Assembly: GCA_008973525.1 (NCBI GenBank)
Contig: WACJ01000377.1
Location: 1 to 64,000, forward strand
Origin: Stenopsyche tienmushanensis
Lineage: Eukaryota > Arthropoda > Insecta > Trichoptera > Stenopsychidae
Direction: 5' to 3'
Length of the DNA stretch: 64,000 bases
In this document: piece by piece, positions 10,901 through 22,654 of the stretch
Layout of the letters: every line of letters starts with the position of its first letter
How positions within the stretch are numbered: the first letter of the stretch is position 1
Program-made: the position numbers and the translations under genes
Notes under the pieces: generated by a model
Database searches by the model: none
Seen by the model: the letters and a program-made list of their open reading frames with translations, nothing else
What the model was told of the DNA's origin: nothing

Positions 10901-13900
10901 CTCTAAGTTAATTGTACTATATCGATATTATTTGAGAAAGTGCAAATAATAAGTTGGCAAATTTTTCTCGCAATCGAATGAACGGTATGGCAGCGCATAA
11001 AATACAAACAAACAAATTTTTAATTTTGTATATAAGACTATGCTTATGTTATTCGCGCAATCCTTAAAAGTAAATGGACAAAGTGTTATCGCATTCGGAT
11101 GAACGGTGTGGGAGCGCATTAAATATGAACAAAGATTAATTTTTATATATTAGAAGATAAGAAGTAACATCAATTATTTATTATACTACACTTATATATT
11201 ATTTCGAAATGCCGAATTGGAATTCAAGATGGTTTCAAAGGTTTAAAAGAAATAATAAGATGTGCTTATAATAAAAGCATTTAAAAAAGGAAAAAAATAC
11301 CATTACTGAATGTGTGTTTTTGTCCATCCATAAATTTCAAATATTCATCTTTATAATCAGGATGCAATTGAGGTTTTTTTTTATACACATTATATTTTTT
11401 CTTTATTCTATATAGATAACAGGTGTATTTAGTATTAAATAAACTCAATCGTTTCTTCATGTGCTTATTTATACTACACTGTAACAAAATGTATTTTTTT
11501 AGTATTTTTATTACTTAAATATATTTACATCAATGAATTCTACCAATAATAAATTGATGACTTACTTTTAAATAAGGATTTTCAAATTGGCTAAAAAAAA
11601 GAGAAAACAATTTAACAGTAAAGTAAATTTAACAGTTTAGTAGTTAAGATATAATTTATAAGTGGAGAGCATATGTAAGAGGTCAACAAATGAGTTTGTC
11701 AAATAAACGATCAAGAAAAAAGTCAGTGGCATGCAGTGGCTTTCAACTAAGGGAATTTCCCAAATAAACCAGCTAGCGCTACTAAATCTAAAATAAATAA
11801 TATTCAAATATTTGTAATACATACTTTTTATCTGGAAATGAATGTAAAGGTGAGTGGCATCTCTTAATTTGAAAATTTCTTTCATCTATATCGTGAAATT
11901 TGTTTGTCTCAAATTCTATTTCTTGATCTTCTCTTTGATTCCAAGAATTGCCTTTATCGAAACTTTTTTCTCGACTATTGATATTTCGATTAGATTTTGG
12001 ACTTCTAGTATTTCGTCCTCTTTCCAGACTTCTATTGCTTCTACTCCTCTCTATGCTTTTATTCAACAGTTCCCTCTCTTGGCTCCTTTTGTTTCGATTA
12101 CTCTCTGGAGTTCTAAAATTCCGAGAACTTTCATGAATTCTTCGAAGCCAGTCTTGGCTTCTCTTAGTACGTTTCCCCTTTGGAATTTCATCACTTCGGT
12201 TTCTTTCTCGACTTCTTCGATTCTCCTGATTTCTCTTATCCCAGTTCCTTTTTAGACTTTGGTTACTCTCTTGATCATTCTTTTTTGAATCTTGTCCATA
12301 TGTACTGAAAAATAATAATTTAAAAATACCTCAATTTGATAAATCATATAAGATATATTCTACTAAATAAGATAACCAAAGGTGAAAATATTATAAGACT
12401 CAGCTAGTCGAAAGAAAAACTAAATGGAATCAGTAGGTTTTCACATTACTGTGCACCTAATTAATTTAATACCCATAAAATAAACCTTCGATTTTATATT
12501 TTTAAATGAGGTAAAAAATGTTACTAGTTATGAAATGAAATATAACTTACGACGTAGATTCATCATCATTGAAGGATATAGTTGATTTCACGTTCTCATC
12601 GTCATCTGAAATTATTCCAATTATTTAATCATACTAATTTCATTTCCATGATTCATTCATTATTATTTTGGACAAGTTATTTTAAATTTACACTTAAAAA
12701 TACTGAATGTTAAAAAAGAAAACTTGCTTATATTTCTAGAAACTTGAAAAAGGTTTAATATCCTGGATTATATATATATTCTATTTTGGAAATAAAGTTG
12801 TTCGTAATAGTAATGATACTGAAACCAAATAGTTGACACATTTTAAAAAATAAAAAGAGGTTTCTACTAACTTATTTTAGAAATTGCTATGATGTATTCT
12901 TCATCAACCAGTTCTTCAAATGAACCGCCATCTGCCTCCGTAAAATGTTTACTATCATTAACTTCCTTCAGATATTTATCCCTGTGAATGTAAAATTTCA
13001 TGTTATTAAAAAGTATACCTGTAAACTACAGGAGCACATCACTTCTGAATATTGGATTCAAATTATTTGCAAGAGAGCTGATCAGACGGCTGTCTCCCAT
13101 CGTGGACGAACTTCTCGGGGAGTACCAATGCGGTTTCAAATATATGATGGTATCAAGGGTGAATGCTGGGGGTTACACCTCCGTGAGTATTAACGTGGAA
13201 ATATTTAAGGGGTCCAAGAGTTTAAATACCTTAGATCCATCCTCACGAAAAATAATTTAATGAAGAACGACCATTTTGGATTCGGGGCTAAATGGCAGCA
13301 AACTCGTCAGAAGACTTCAGCTACGCTAGTAAAGACGCCGCATGTCTGGGCCTGGGAAATTGAGGTGAGTAGGTCCAGGACGGACGAAAATGGCGGCAAA
13401 TATTGTCGGTGGCCAGGGTTCTCATATAGGGCTGAAGGAGTCACCCAAAATAAAAAAATACCTGTAGGTAGTCCATGATTAAGCAATCGGACTAGTGATC
13501 ATGAATCAATTGAATCATCCTGGATTCAAATCAACCAAGGCTAAGAAACCACATCCATTATATGCGTCTGACTGAATTAAATCTAACTGAAAATACATAC
13601 ACTTTATATCTTTAAGTGTGGTATTGCAACTCATGCCGGGTATTTGCTAGTATATTATAAAAGAGATAAACAATATAAAACGGTTATAATTAGCACCAAA
13701 TGACTTGTAATAATCGTTTTGAATAAATTTTAAACACTAATATTTGTAATTTTAATTACAAATAATTTTCTTATTTGACACACTGATAGGAATGTTGTAT
13801 ATACTACAGTTTCACAATACAACCTAAAATCATTATAACTAAAAAAATCATACAATGATGGTGATGTTAATCACAATAATAGAAATTCTTAATTTAACCA

Positions 13901-16900
13901 CAAATGTTTTTTATATATTTAATTGCATAATATTTGGTACCTATTTTCGTGAAATTTCTCAGATGATACAATCAAGGGTTTTAATCTTCCGTATGCCTTT
14001 TCAATGCAACTGCAAATATTTTCGACTACTTGAACTTTTCCTGCTTGGAGATTTTTGCCGGCAATATTATGAAGAGCACGAAATGGACTAGGATAATGTG
14101 ACGACTAAAAATTAATGAACATGTATTATTTTGTAATGCATGGATAAATATAAATGCATAAAGATCAACGTTATATACCAAATATTCCAATTTATGCGAA
14201 AATCCTTGAATGTGCTCTAAAACATTTTGAGAATTACTGTTTACTTTACAAAGAGCGCAGAAATAAGTTGGTTCCTTTTTATTGTCCACTATCTCCAGAA
14301 AGTATTCCAAGCCCACAATGGATTTCCTTTATATAAGAGATTTAATTAATGGTTTGAAATTAAATGTGTCATATTTAGTATAGAAATAAATACCCTTTGG
14401 CTGGTATGCATTCTTCCAACTGGCTTCGTATTTCAACTTTAGAAGGTTTAGGCTTATCAAGAACAAAAACCAATGATTCATTTGAAATTGCTAGCTTATG
14501 AGGTGTAATAGTTGATGACTGATTGGGAACAGCATTCGTTGGCAGATTGCTATCAATAATCGATAGCTCATTTGCAAGAGCTATAAAAATATATTAAATA
14601 TATATGTTTATTTAGATGAATTAAATTTTTAATTTATATAATAAAATAAGCAACATACCTTTTTTTTTATCGTCTTTCATCTTAAATGGATGCTCCTTTA
14701 TCATATCCACAGGCCATACTGTACGTGAAATAATTTTGCAACGATGCTTTTTTCCTATAATATGACTCTAAAATATCAATAAATCATTGTACTTTAAAAT
14801 GGATTTTATAAAATAGTTAATATTATAGCAACCTGCAAATTATTTATTATGTCTATTAGAATAAAGAAAATAGATTACATAAATTGAAATATAGTAATAG
14901 ATAAGCAATAGCTCTAACCACAACAAGAATAATAATTTTCATTATCTAATAAATAAAAATAATTTACAGCACAAGATCATATAGAAAATGTTAATTAGTC
15001 TCTTACCACTAAGGCTTTGTAGTTCACGGACGTTACTCTACATGGCAGACAAAAATAAACCAATAAACCATTTTTAAGCAGACGAGTAATAATTGAATGT
15101 ATACTGCCATCACTGAGTAGTATTTTTTTCTATAATAAATTAAATCACATCATTATATTACTAAAAAAGAGATCTTTATTTAATTCTTGCTTTCAATCAA
15201 ACATTTCCAACAAGCAATCATTACAGCACACTTCATTGACACATTTCCAACAAGCAATCATTACAGCACACTTCATTGACACATTTCTCTTGATCTTGAG
15301 TATAGATACTTGACGAAAAACAATATCATTCTCTTATATTGAGTATTTGGATGCTAAATATTTTATCTACGATGGATCCGCCTACTTTTATTTAGCCATA
15401 TAGATAAAACTAGCTCACAGTTCTTGTTTTAGAGCCGAGGGGTCAAACTCAAAAGCTAACATGGGCCAAAATAAAACGCTCAAGTTTAGGTGGGACGCAA
15501 AAAAAAATGTCTTTTAAATATATATAAGTTTGAGGCCCCTTAAACTCATTTCTTATTATGATTTCACTATTACGTGGCATCGGGACAGAGAAAGATCTAG
15601 TTTTTCAATTGAAAGTTGGTATTTCAACCACATTTTCTATACAAAGTGATATCGTGTATTTCAAAGGAAGTACAAATTCATTGAGCAATTCCTTAAATTC
15701 TTTGAATTACGTAGTAAATCAAAAACTTTTTGAAATAAATAAGTAGCCGTTAAAACAAAAAAAAAAATGTTTTTTCTTTAACCTTAACTTAGCAGAAACA
15801 GAATAACAAATTAGCTCCTTTTTGACGGAATGCCTTTGAGTAAAGACAAACTGACTGTTCCATTGTCTTTCGGCAGCGCTTGTTTACCTGGCTTGATGTT
15901 TTAGTAATTAAGCCGTGTGTATTGCTCTTATCACCCTGGGTCGTTTTCACCATCTTCCAATGTAATTAAGATATGAGACCAGGCGTCTGTTTTGGTAGTC
16001 AAGACACAAGCATCATCCTTATCGCTCTGAAGAGTTTTGTTTCTTTGATCTCGACCGGTGTTTAAATAACACCTCATGTACTGTTCAGAATTGACATTAT
16101 TATCTGAGTATCACCACACTTTTTTTTAGTATTGTGTTCATCTAGTTGGCTGGGCTGCAAAAATATCTATTGTGGGTCACATGCGGCTGAGTTTGACACA
16201 TCTGATAAAGAGACTGACTTCCAAAAATTCATCATTATACACTCCTGCAGGTTTTCTTTCTCAAATATTCCAAATATAAACCTCTACTCCAGCATATGGA
16301 AGCATCTTTTACTCTAGACGAGTCTATATAAAACACTTTCACTAACACTTTTACCTTCAATTCAATTATACCAAACCAGGCTAAATCAAATACAAAATAA
16401 TAACATTGAATTAATAATACAAATTTTCTTTCAAAAAATTTAAAAATTGATAAACCATTTTAAATTGTTAACACTTACTATAGTTGATACATATAAAAAG
16501 TATGGAGAAAATAATTAACAAAATTCACGATAAGACTGTAATATTCATAATCTTTAACGCTTATAAGTTTCATAATGCACTGTAAACATGCAAAAAAAAA
16601 AACAATTTTAAGCATATAAATGGATCGAACAAATAGGGTATAAAATATATAATATTAGCACTCCACTGAAAGATGCTGCTGCTCCACTGGTTATTTTCTT
16701 TTTATTCAAATGTTGATATCTAGAATCTTTATAGTGTTCTTTATACTATAATTTTGTTTATTCTTTATCTATAGAATTTCTTTACACCCGGGCCTCGTTT
16801 AATATGGATTTATACAACACATTTGTATTGGAGCCAAAATGGTCGCATTCTCTGAAGACGTTGCCATCCTAGTCACCGCCAAATCCATGGAGATCCTGTG

Positions 16901-19715
16901 AACAACCTGCGAGAACGCGCCGAGGAAGGCCAAGAAGTGGCTGACAGGAGCTGATCTGGAGCTCGCTATCCAAAAAACGGAAGCCCTCTTTTTCACAAGA
17001 CGCAGGAAGCTTGCGCCCCCGCCCTTGAGGATCGGGGGTTGCGGGATTTAATACTCAAGATCCATTCGGTATTTGGGGGTGGAGATTGATGACAAACTCC
17101 GATTGTTCACCCACATGGAGAAGACGGCAGCGAAGGCGGCCAGCTTCACGGAGAATCTGGCCAGGTTGATGCCCAACATTGGTGGCCGAAAAACAAGCAG
17201 GAGGCAATTCTACAACGAGGTAGAGCACTCGGTACTGCTGTACGCCGCGCCAATATGGGGTGAGGAACTACAAATTGAAAGGGCCAGGCTTAACAAGCCT
17301 GGCATTTGCATCCTTTAGATTGTCTAGTTGGAAACAATATTTTGTTGAATTGATCATTTCACCTTGTTGAAGTAGCTCATAATAAACTACCCTCTTCCAG
17401 TCCCACCAAATGCATAGCAAAACTTTTTATGGATGTAGGCCAGGTTTAGCTATAGTTAAAGCTTCTATACCCTTGGTCCAAGACCGTTTACGTTAAATAT
17501 TCTCATAGAGTATCCAACTTTCATCTCCAGTGACAACTCTCTTCAAAATAGGTTGGCTATTATGTCGTTGGAGAAGAAGATCGCAAGTTGAAATACATTG
17601 AAGTTTATTTGATTCAGTCAGCCACACATCTGAACGATTGATGTAGCCCAATTTTGTTAGATGATTATGGACAAATGTTCGTGGAATTTCTAACTTGTTA
17701 GCTATTTCGCGAACAGTATATCGCGGGTTTTCTTCTACCGTGGCTATGATTAGATCTGTGTTCGTATGGGCGGCCGCAATGTTCTTCGTCTTCCAGGTTT
17801 AAATTACCGGTTCTGAACTTCCTAAACCAACTGCGAACTGTCTGAACACTTGTATCGTCATTCCCATAAACCATAAAAATTTGATAGCTAAAGGCTGACT
17901 GAATGCAATGATATTAACATTGAACTTAGAACATCACAGGTTCATACAGGTTCTTGCATGAAAATGTCTTTGTGTTCATTTGCGAAAGAAACTTATGGGA
18001 CAACCTAATATATCATCATAAATCTGTTAAAGGGAATGGAGCCATTTTTTAGTCGAAAGCGCAGTAGACTCAGATACAGTCATTTATTGAAACATCAGAA
18101 CTTAAAATATGCTTATTTATAGACAAATCAGCTTAAAAAATTAAAGGTGCCAATGCTCCAGAACTGTTTGAGTACATCTGCAATGTATGCAAATTTCAGA
18201 AATATTGAGCAATTTTAGTTCACTATATTAATATTTTGCATTACGATTTAAATCTCGACTACTAGGCTATAATTAACAATATTTTTATCTGATAAATACA
18301 GCACAATGTATATTATGAATTAAAAATATTGTATTTCAATCAGGGAATTAAGAAACAAGACTCATATTTACATTTGATTTCCACGCCAGTTATAAAACAT
18401 ATTTTAAGATTTGCTCAATTTCCTTAAACTATATCAATAACACATTTTAGGATATTGAACATCAAGGAGTTAATGCCCCTTGAAATTTACATTAAACGAA
18501 CATTAGCTTCTCCTATATTCAAATTAGGATATTTTATATTAGTTTATCCGGAAGATCTTTTTTTTCAACTTATAATTATTTTTTCTTCAAAAAATTGTAA
18601 GGCATGAAATAAGTGTCATTTGGGGCAATATCCGGGGAGTAACCAGGATGCGGCAAAAGCTCTCAATTAAATTCACTAATTTTTTGCAGCGTTGTTCGAG
18701 CCTTATACGGTCTAGCGTTATTATGATGAAACAATACTTTCTTGATACTCAACAATCGCAGGCATTTTTTAATCAATCCTAAGTTTAAACAACGCTGTAA
18801 AAATCTGCATTAATGGTTTGATTTGGTTCTAGCAATTCATAATAAATCACACCATACATATCCCACCAAACACTTAAATGTTTCTTTTTAGGATATAAAG
18901 TCTTATCTGTCCACTGTCTTTTTGTGACATTATGATAAATAATCCATTTTCGTCACCAAACGGTCTAAAAATGGCTCTCTTTCGAAGTGCGATAAAAGGG
19001 AAGTGCAGACGTTTTTTCGTTGCTGACTGGCTGACTTTCTAGCTTGGATACTTTCCCAATCTCCTTTAAATAATGAAAGACTGTTCCATAAGATGAATCC
19101 ATCCTTTCTGCTGTCAGATCCACTGTTAATTGTGGCTCTGACGCCACAAGATTTTTAAGAATGTCGTTATCAAAATTAACCGGACGTCCTGAACTTATCA
19201 TAAATGCTGCTTTCTCCAACTTTACATATTTTAAACCATTTCTGGGTAGTCCTTACTCTGATAATATGTTCACCATGTACACTATTAATTATTATCGCCG
19301 CAGATCGGGAAGTTTCGCCACACGAAAATAAAAAATATGACATAACACATCTGTGTTGATTATCGATATTCATTTTCTATGGGTACTAATATGCGTCCAA
19401 TGTTTATGAAAATTGGTGACAAACTGACCAATACATTAGTCAAGTGACGACAAATTTTGATAGGTTCGAAATCTAATATTAAATGGTGTTTTATTTACAC
19501 TATTTAAAAAAATTCCAAAAATACACATGAACTTTTGAGCTGATCTGATACATTCCATTATGAAAATAATGGATTTCTCTCGGAAGAACCTAATATTATA
19601 TAATAAAAATGACAACATACATAATTTTAGATTTGTGATCATACTCTAAATAAATATAATGTTCAAATACCTTTATACAGCTATCAACAAAATCAGGATC
19701 ATACTTAAACTTCAT
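6343..19715 (-). CDS. ZnF-A: U1-type zinc-finger, RS-segment, N/Q/M-rich protein (18 exons, 1386 aa)
   Basis: Exons, 5' to 3': 19715-19671, 15129-15007, 14767-14659, 14580-14394, 14326-14179, 14104-13941, 12981-12872, 12605-12551, 12304-11825, 11590-11566, 11478-11301, 10738-10585, 10480-10330, 10258-10076, 9147-8961, 8826-8721, 8560-8407, 7944-6343. All junctions are AG/GT and stay in phase, giving 4161 nt with one terminal stop. The predicted protein has two U1-type zinc fingers (exons 2-3 and 5), an RS-rich exon 9, modules with HPDYKDEYLKF (exon 11) and EWFKYWSKR (exon 12), a helical LLADLIEP segment (exon 14) and a 533-residue N/Q/M-rich tail. U1-type fingers often bind RNA, so I infer a nuclear RNA-associated role. 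I cannot name the family. The start is the first ATG of a 15-codon exon that is conserved in ZnF-B. Confidence 0.8.
8013..8252. mobile_element. TTAA-flanked MITE in a ZnF-A intron
   Basis: The ends are TTAACCGCTTAAGG and CCTTAAGTGGTTAA, inverted with one mismatch and including the TTAA duplicated by piggyBac-type elements. Just inside the left end is a short palindrome (GCCGCACTAGTGCGGC). The element is 240 bp and noncoding. ZnF-B has no counterpart in the matching intron. Confidence 0.75.
8407..8560 (-). other. fusion exon 17 of ZnF-A
   Basis: The first 64 nt match the start of ZnF-B exon 23 up to FVDK. The rest matches the end of ZnF-B exon 24 from SQDKEQ. The junction near 8496/8497 corresponds to loss of ZnF-B interval 27135-28730: the second half of one exon, an intron and the first half of the next. 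The frame is kept. Confidence 0.75.
9320..9700 (+). mobile_element. RTE-like reverse transcriptase fragment in a ZnF-A intron
   Basis: It reads VVYRGEMRTMTI then LERFERKIFK, matching YGGETWTMTT-LKRFERKVLR at 21523-21600. Both resemble the region after the RT core in insect RTE/Jockey-like elements ('YGSETWTL...ERKILRKIYGP'). The frame is broken. The element lies in the intron between exons 14 and 15. The same intron of ZnF-B instead carries an R1-like fragment. Confidence 0.6.
10860..11150 (-). repeat. dimer of a dispersed repeat of about 135-150 bp
   Basis: Two tandem units share the words TGCGCTGCCATACCGTTCAT, TCGATTGCGA and ACTTATT (minus strand). The same dimer occurs on the plus strand at 63070-63360. 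It is noncoding and lies in a ZnF-A intron. It may be the internal repeat of a Helitron- or MITE-like element, but I could not fix its ends. Confidence 0.55.
11825..12304 (-). other. RS-rich exon 9 of ZnF-A
   Basis: It encodes 160 residues rich in Arg, Ser, Glu and Asn, with words such as RSRERNRS, ERSRSNRSLERGRNTRSPKS and NSREKSFDKG. The exon matches ZnF-B exon 15 at both ends but is half as long, because it has fewer internal repeats. RS-rich segments occur in splicing and mRNA-processing factors. Confidence 0.75.
13040..13470 (+). mobile_element. RTE-like retrotransposon fragment
   Basis: It reads FKLFARELIRRLSPIVDELLGEYQCGFK, a start-of-RT sequence ('LSPI-E-L-GEYQCGFR') seen in insect RTE-like elements. 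Then follow SRVNAGG.TSVS and a C-terminal piece (RTDENGG). The segments match 21350-21400 and 21840-21900, but the middle is deleted. It is inserted in the ZnF-A intron between exons 6 and 7 and is absent from ZnF-B. Confidence 0.6.
13465..13535 (+). repeat. tRNA-like sequence, possible SINE head
   Basis: It contains GATTAAGCAATCGGACTAGT and later GGATTCAAATCAACC. Their order and spacing resemble the D-arm/anticodon region and the B box of a serine-type tRNA. The sequence is too decayed for a functional tRNA. A similar tRNA-like piece is at 34940-35010 on the minus strand. Confidence 0.3.
14179..14326 (-). other. second U1-type zinc finger of ZnF-A (exon 5)
   Basis: The motif is YFCALC, eleven residues, H, five residues, H (LEHIQGFSH), then KLEYL. 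C-x2-C-x11-H-x5-H with G-x2-H spacing is the U1/matrin-type C2H2 signature. It is preceded by GLEYFLEIV. All ligands and the flanking residues are conserved in ZnF-B (36900-37047). Confidence 0.8.
14659..15129 (-). other. first U1-type zinc finger of ZnF-A, split across exons 2 and 3
   Basis: Exon 2 (15007-15129) gives YFCLPC and exon 3 (14659-14767) gives SHIIGKKHRCK. Spliced, this is C-x2-C-x12-H-x5-H. ZnF-B has the same split and spacing (FYLCLPC; SHAVGKRHRCK). An intron inside the finger, at the same place in both copies, supports the splice models. Confidence 0.8.
15201..15280. repeat. perfect 40-bp tandem duplication
   Basis: 15201-15240 and 15241-15280 are identical. ZnF-B has a single diverged version near 38310-38345, so the doubling arose in copy A. 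It lies in intron 1 and is noncoding. Confidence 0.9.
15435..16204. mobile_element. hAT-like element in intron 1 of ZnF-A
   Basis: The ends are inverted: the left CCGAGGGGTCAAACTCA pairs with the right CTGAGTTTGACACATCTG. Flanks TTTTAGAG and ATAAAGAG match at 5 of 8 bases, an eroded 8-bp target duplication. The matching position in ZnF-B (about 38550) is an uninterrupted empty site (TGTAGAGGATGACC). The 62-codon ORF inside (15558-15746) has no recognisable domain. Confidence 0.7.
16785..17318 (+). pseudogene. R1-like reverse transcriptase fragment
   Basis: Frames on the plus strand read KWLTGADLELAIQKTEALF and then YLGVEIDDKLRLFTHM, LARLMPNIGG and LLYAAPIWGEEL. This is the conserved order after the RT catalytic core in R1-clade elements (KTEAV...YLGV.LD..L.F..H...LARLMPN.GG...LLYAAP.W). 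A stop near 17050 and the truncated ends show it is dead. It lies in ZnF-A intron 1. Confidence 0.7.
17330..18015 (-). mobile_element. mariner fragment 1
   Basis: The minus strand reads RRVVTGDES near 17525-17550, matching the first catalytic block of mariner transposases (VTGDESW). A helix-turn-helix-like region follows towards 17690-17840. The high-coordinate end GAAACTTATGGGACAACCTAATA reads, in reverse, like a mariner inverted repeat (TTAGGTTGTCCCATAAGT). The frame is broken and the other end is unclear. Confidence 0.65.
18300..18360 (-). repeat. gene C 3'-like segment in ZnF-A intron 1
   Basis: ATTATGAATTAAAAATATTGTATTTCAATCA resembles the end of gene C exon 3 (23596-23640) and also 41300-41345 and 48240-48285. 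It seems to be an old, degenerate copy of the gene C terminal region inside intron 1. Confidence 0.4.
18545..19375 (-). mobile_element. mariner fragment 2
   Basis: Read on the minus strand, there is an N-terminal 'AAIIINSVHGEHIIRVRTTQKWFK' region, then SGRPVNFD and LVASEPQLTV with GTVFHYLKEIGKVSKLE. These are typical mariner DNA-binding domain words. Further on, 18640-18660 retains a proline-rich PG-SPDIAP-like tract from the catalytic end. Frames shift between the segments, so it is inactive. Confidence 0.7.
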
Positions 19716-20050
19716 GATAAGGCCTTTATATCAACTGTATGATATTCTGTTCCTTTTTCAGACGAAAGAGTCTCACATATATTTATTCTTCTTAAAAGAA
19801 TAAAATTTATTATAAATTAAAAAAAACTTATTTCACTTTAGTGTTTTTGTCTTGTTCACTTAATCACAAATGAAAAAGTAAAAATTCTTCGACACGAAAT
19901 CTTCAACGATGTACATATGTACTTGAAATGACCGGAGAACTGAAATAAAAACCTATATTTAGACAAATTTATGATAAAATTATTAGAATGATGCAAAATA
20001 AAACAAACATTTTTTTAATTAAAGTTTTTTTTATTCAAAAGTGGTACAAA
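19716..20050 (-). promoter_or_regulatory. conserved 5' flank of ZnF-A
   Basis: The first 330 bases upstream of the ZnF-A start align well with the same region of ZnF-B (41557-41885). Shared words include GTCTTGTTCACTTAATCACAAATG and TATATTTAGACAAATTTATGATAAAATTATT. The similarity ends at the mariner in copy B. The promoter probably lies here, but no core element is certain. Confidence 0.45.
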
Positions 20051-20362
20051 CTTATGCTATTATAATATTAATATCTTTGAATTCTAATAATCCATGTTGG
20101 GTTTTCATTGTCACTCAACAAGAATATTACTTTGCTGTGCTGCCTTAATCTTTGTTACATTTTATAAAATCTTTCATCCGTTTCCTTTGGCCCAAAATGC
20201 ATTCTTCTTTCCCCTTGAGCTTAAGCATTTCATCAAAAACTTAAAAATAATAAAGCTCCCGGTTCACATAGCATTCCTTCTTTAGCAGACAAATTTCTAC
20301 TAACTGTCGGCGTCTTCGCATTGCTAAGAATCATTGATTCCTGTTTAAAATTCAATCAATTC

Positions 20363-20794
20363 CTATCCAGTTGAAAAATAACCAACTCTATCTTCAACTG
20401 TATGCCAAATTCTCGAGTTACGATTCCATTTCTTATCGATCGATAAGCTCATCTTTGTCCCTGATGAAATCCTTGGAAATTTTCCATGATTCTCGCTCTT
20501 CTCGATGCAATCTTTTGCCATTCTTCCCTGGACGCAATTCAACTTCTGCAGAAATAACTCTTTTATGTCACTGAATTCATTCAGGAGGGCTTTTAGATGA
20601 GGCGAATAGGAATAATTTTTCTGGATGTCGCCAAGTTCTTTGACAATCTTCCGTAAGGTTCGATCAACAATGATAATGATGTACATTGGATGTATAATGA
20701 TGTAGTGTATGTACCAATGATGTATCCAAATCAAATCACCTATTTCACTCAATCGGTTTCTGAGCGGATGATACTGCGATAATGTCTCAATCAT
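20363..20794 (-). CDS. unrecognised 143-codon ORF
   Basis: This is the longest open frame between ZnF-A and gene C. It has KIVKELGDIQK and LLNEFSDIKELFLQKL words that could be helical. It has no paralogue in the matching part of block B and no visible splice partners. It may be a transposon remnant or a chance ORF. I assign no function. Confidence 0.2.
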   Translation of the reverse strand: MIETLSQYHPLRNRLSEIGDLIWIHHWYIHYIIIHPMYIIIIVDRTLRKIVKELGDIQKNYSYSPHLKALLNEFSDIKELFLQKLNCVQGRMAKDCIEKSENHGKFPRISSGTKMSLSIDKKWNRNSRIWHTVEDRVGYFSTG

Positions 20795-21099
20795 GGGACA
20801 CCAATATTGTGTGCAAAAGATTGCAAGGATAGTTAAACATGCTCAACGATTAAAGCATAAAAATGGCCCATCTCATTGAACGCTAAAAAAGCACTGTGGT
20901 GCTTTTCTCAAGAGAGCGTTCAAGGTGCAAATCCTTCCCTATTCCACAGCTCACTCTTCCCACTAGCATCATCTTCTGAAAGAAATGCACCAGATTCCTG
21001 GGAATCTTCTTTGGATGGGAATCCTGAGTTAGCTGGTGAGGCTCTTGAGGATGTGCGTGACCGGATCGGTTGTGGTGTATTTTCCAACGGTGCCCTGTC

Positions 21100-21985
21100 G
21101 GAACCTTTTGAGGTAAACCTTGAGTTAGTCAGGGGGATGCCCTCTCCCCGATTCTTTTTAATATTACGTTGGAAGCAATTATGAGGGAGGCTGGCAGATT
21201 GGGACACGCACATCTATGGAACGAAGATATAATGTATCTTGTCTTTGTGGACGACATCGAGATCAGAAGCTTTGGCGGCGCTTATATCTATCGACGGGGC
21301 TACTGCTATCTTCGGTATGTCAATCAATTATGAGAAGACTAAATTAATGACGGTTTCGAGAGTGAATACAGGAGGTTGCACCTCCGTGAGTGTCAATAAC
21401 AATGTAATTGAAAGCATCTAGAATTTTAAATATCTAGGATCCATCCTCACGGAGAAGAACTTGACGTGCAATGAAATAACCTCCAGGATTCAATACGAAA
21501 ATCGGTGCTAAATTAGGCCAGTAGTGGTTTACGGGGGTGAAACATGGACCATGACCACTCAGGACGCGATGCGCCTCAAGAGGTTCGAGAGGAAAGTTTT
21601 GAGAAAAATTTTCGGACCTCTCCGGGATGAGACCTCGGGTTCTGAAACCATGAGGTCCAATCGCAAGATCATGGTCATGTACGGCGAGGTATCAATCACT
21701 AGCTTCGTCCAAAACCCGCCGTCTCCATTGGGCAGGTCATGTGGCACGGATGCTGACACACCGAGCCGTTTTAGATTTTCAACCAGGTGGCAGTAGACCG
21801 GTCGGAAGACTTCGGCTACGCTGGGCTGATTAGGTAAAAAAGACGCTGCTCGTCTGGGCTTGGGCAATTGGAGGGAGGAGGCCCAGGACAGACGAGAATG
21901 GCAGCAAGGGTTGTCGGTGGCTGGGGCCCTCTGATAGGGCCATAAGCGCCACCAAAATTAAGTAAGTATTCCCGGGTCACGCATA
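21100..21985 (+). pseudogene. RTE-like retrotransposon with RT core (FVDD)
   Basis: From about 21126 one frame reads VSQGDALSPILFNITLEAIMREAG and continues to LVFVDDIEI, the QGD...SP.LFN and (F/Y)xDD reverse-transcriptase blocks. Further on come NYEKTKLM, YLGSILTEKNL, YGGETWTM and LKRFERKVLRKIFGP. This is the best preserved of three copies of the same family in the window. Stops and frameshifts (e.g. at 21419-21421) inactivate it. Confidence 0.75.
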
Positions 21986-22374
21986 TCGATAGTGTAGCAA
22001 TAAAAGTCCTCCATCCGATTCCCTGCGGAAAAAGCAAGTTGTACACCAAGAAAAAATCACTTTTCTATTAATCTCTCGGCTGTCTCATCATGATATTTGC
22101 CTCTTTCATCTGAGGGTACCAGCAAAGTATTATGAAAATGCAAATAGTTTGAAATATTACAATTCGCAGAGCATTCGGGTCACTTTGATACATCTGGAAC
22201 TCCCAACTCCAAAATAATGCTAATATTCTTTCCATCTCCAATCATGTTAAATTTCTTATAAAAGGTTATAAGTCCCTCCTTCATATCTTTATCTTCCAAC
22301 ACCAAAAGCTACTGCCTGAATAAAAAAGACCCGTAGGTTTCGAAATCAATTGTTTGGTATTGTTATATAGTCTT

Positions 22375-22455
22375 CTATGAATGGATATTGAAGAGGCCCA
22401 TAGTTCTGTAGTGGACTGTCAGTGGCTGCACTATGATGATGATGATGATATAGTC
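22375..22455 (+). mobile_element. RTE-like 3' tail with (GAT)n
   Basis: ATGGATATTGAAGAGGCCC, then GTAGTGGACTG and a GATGATGATGAT microsatellite tail. It is the same design as at 6081 and 59945. It may be the detached end of the copy at 21100-21985. Confidence 0.6.
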
Positions 22456-22654
22456 TTCTATAGTAAGTTCTTTTACAACTTTTACATAATAAGTCAATGG
22501 AAAACTTCAATTTGTCATCTTTTCTTTGGTGTATTTTATCAAATCTCTATTCCTCACGGCTGATGTTATACGTTGAATAATAGTTATATATCTCTTTAAC
22601 TATACTTTAAAATTAGATATCTTTTAATCGTTCTACAAGTTTTAATTTTTACAT

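Noticed and set aside
13465..13535. A functional tRNA-Ser gene
   Set aside because: The D-arm and B-box words are visible, but the acceptor stem does not pair and the arms have mismatches. It is listed only as a tRNA-like repeat.
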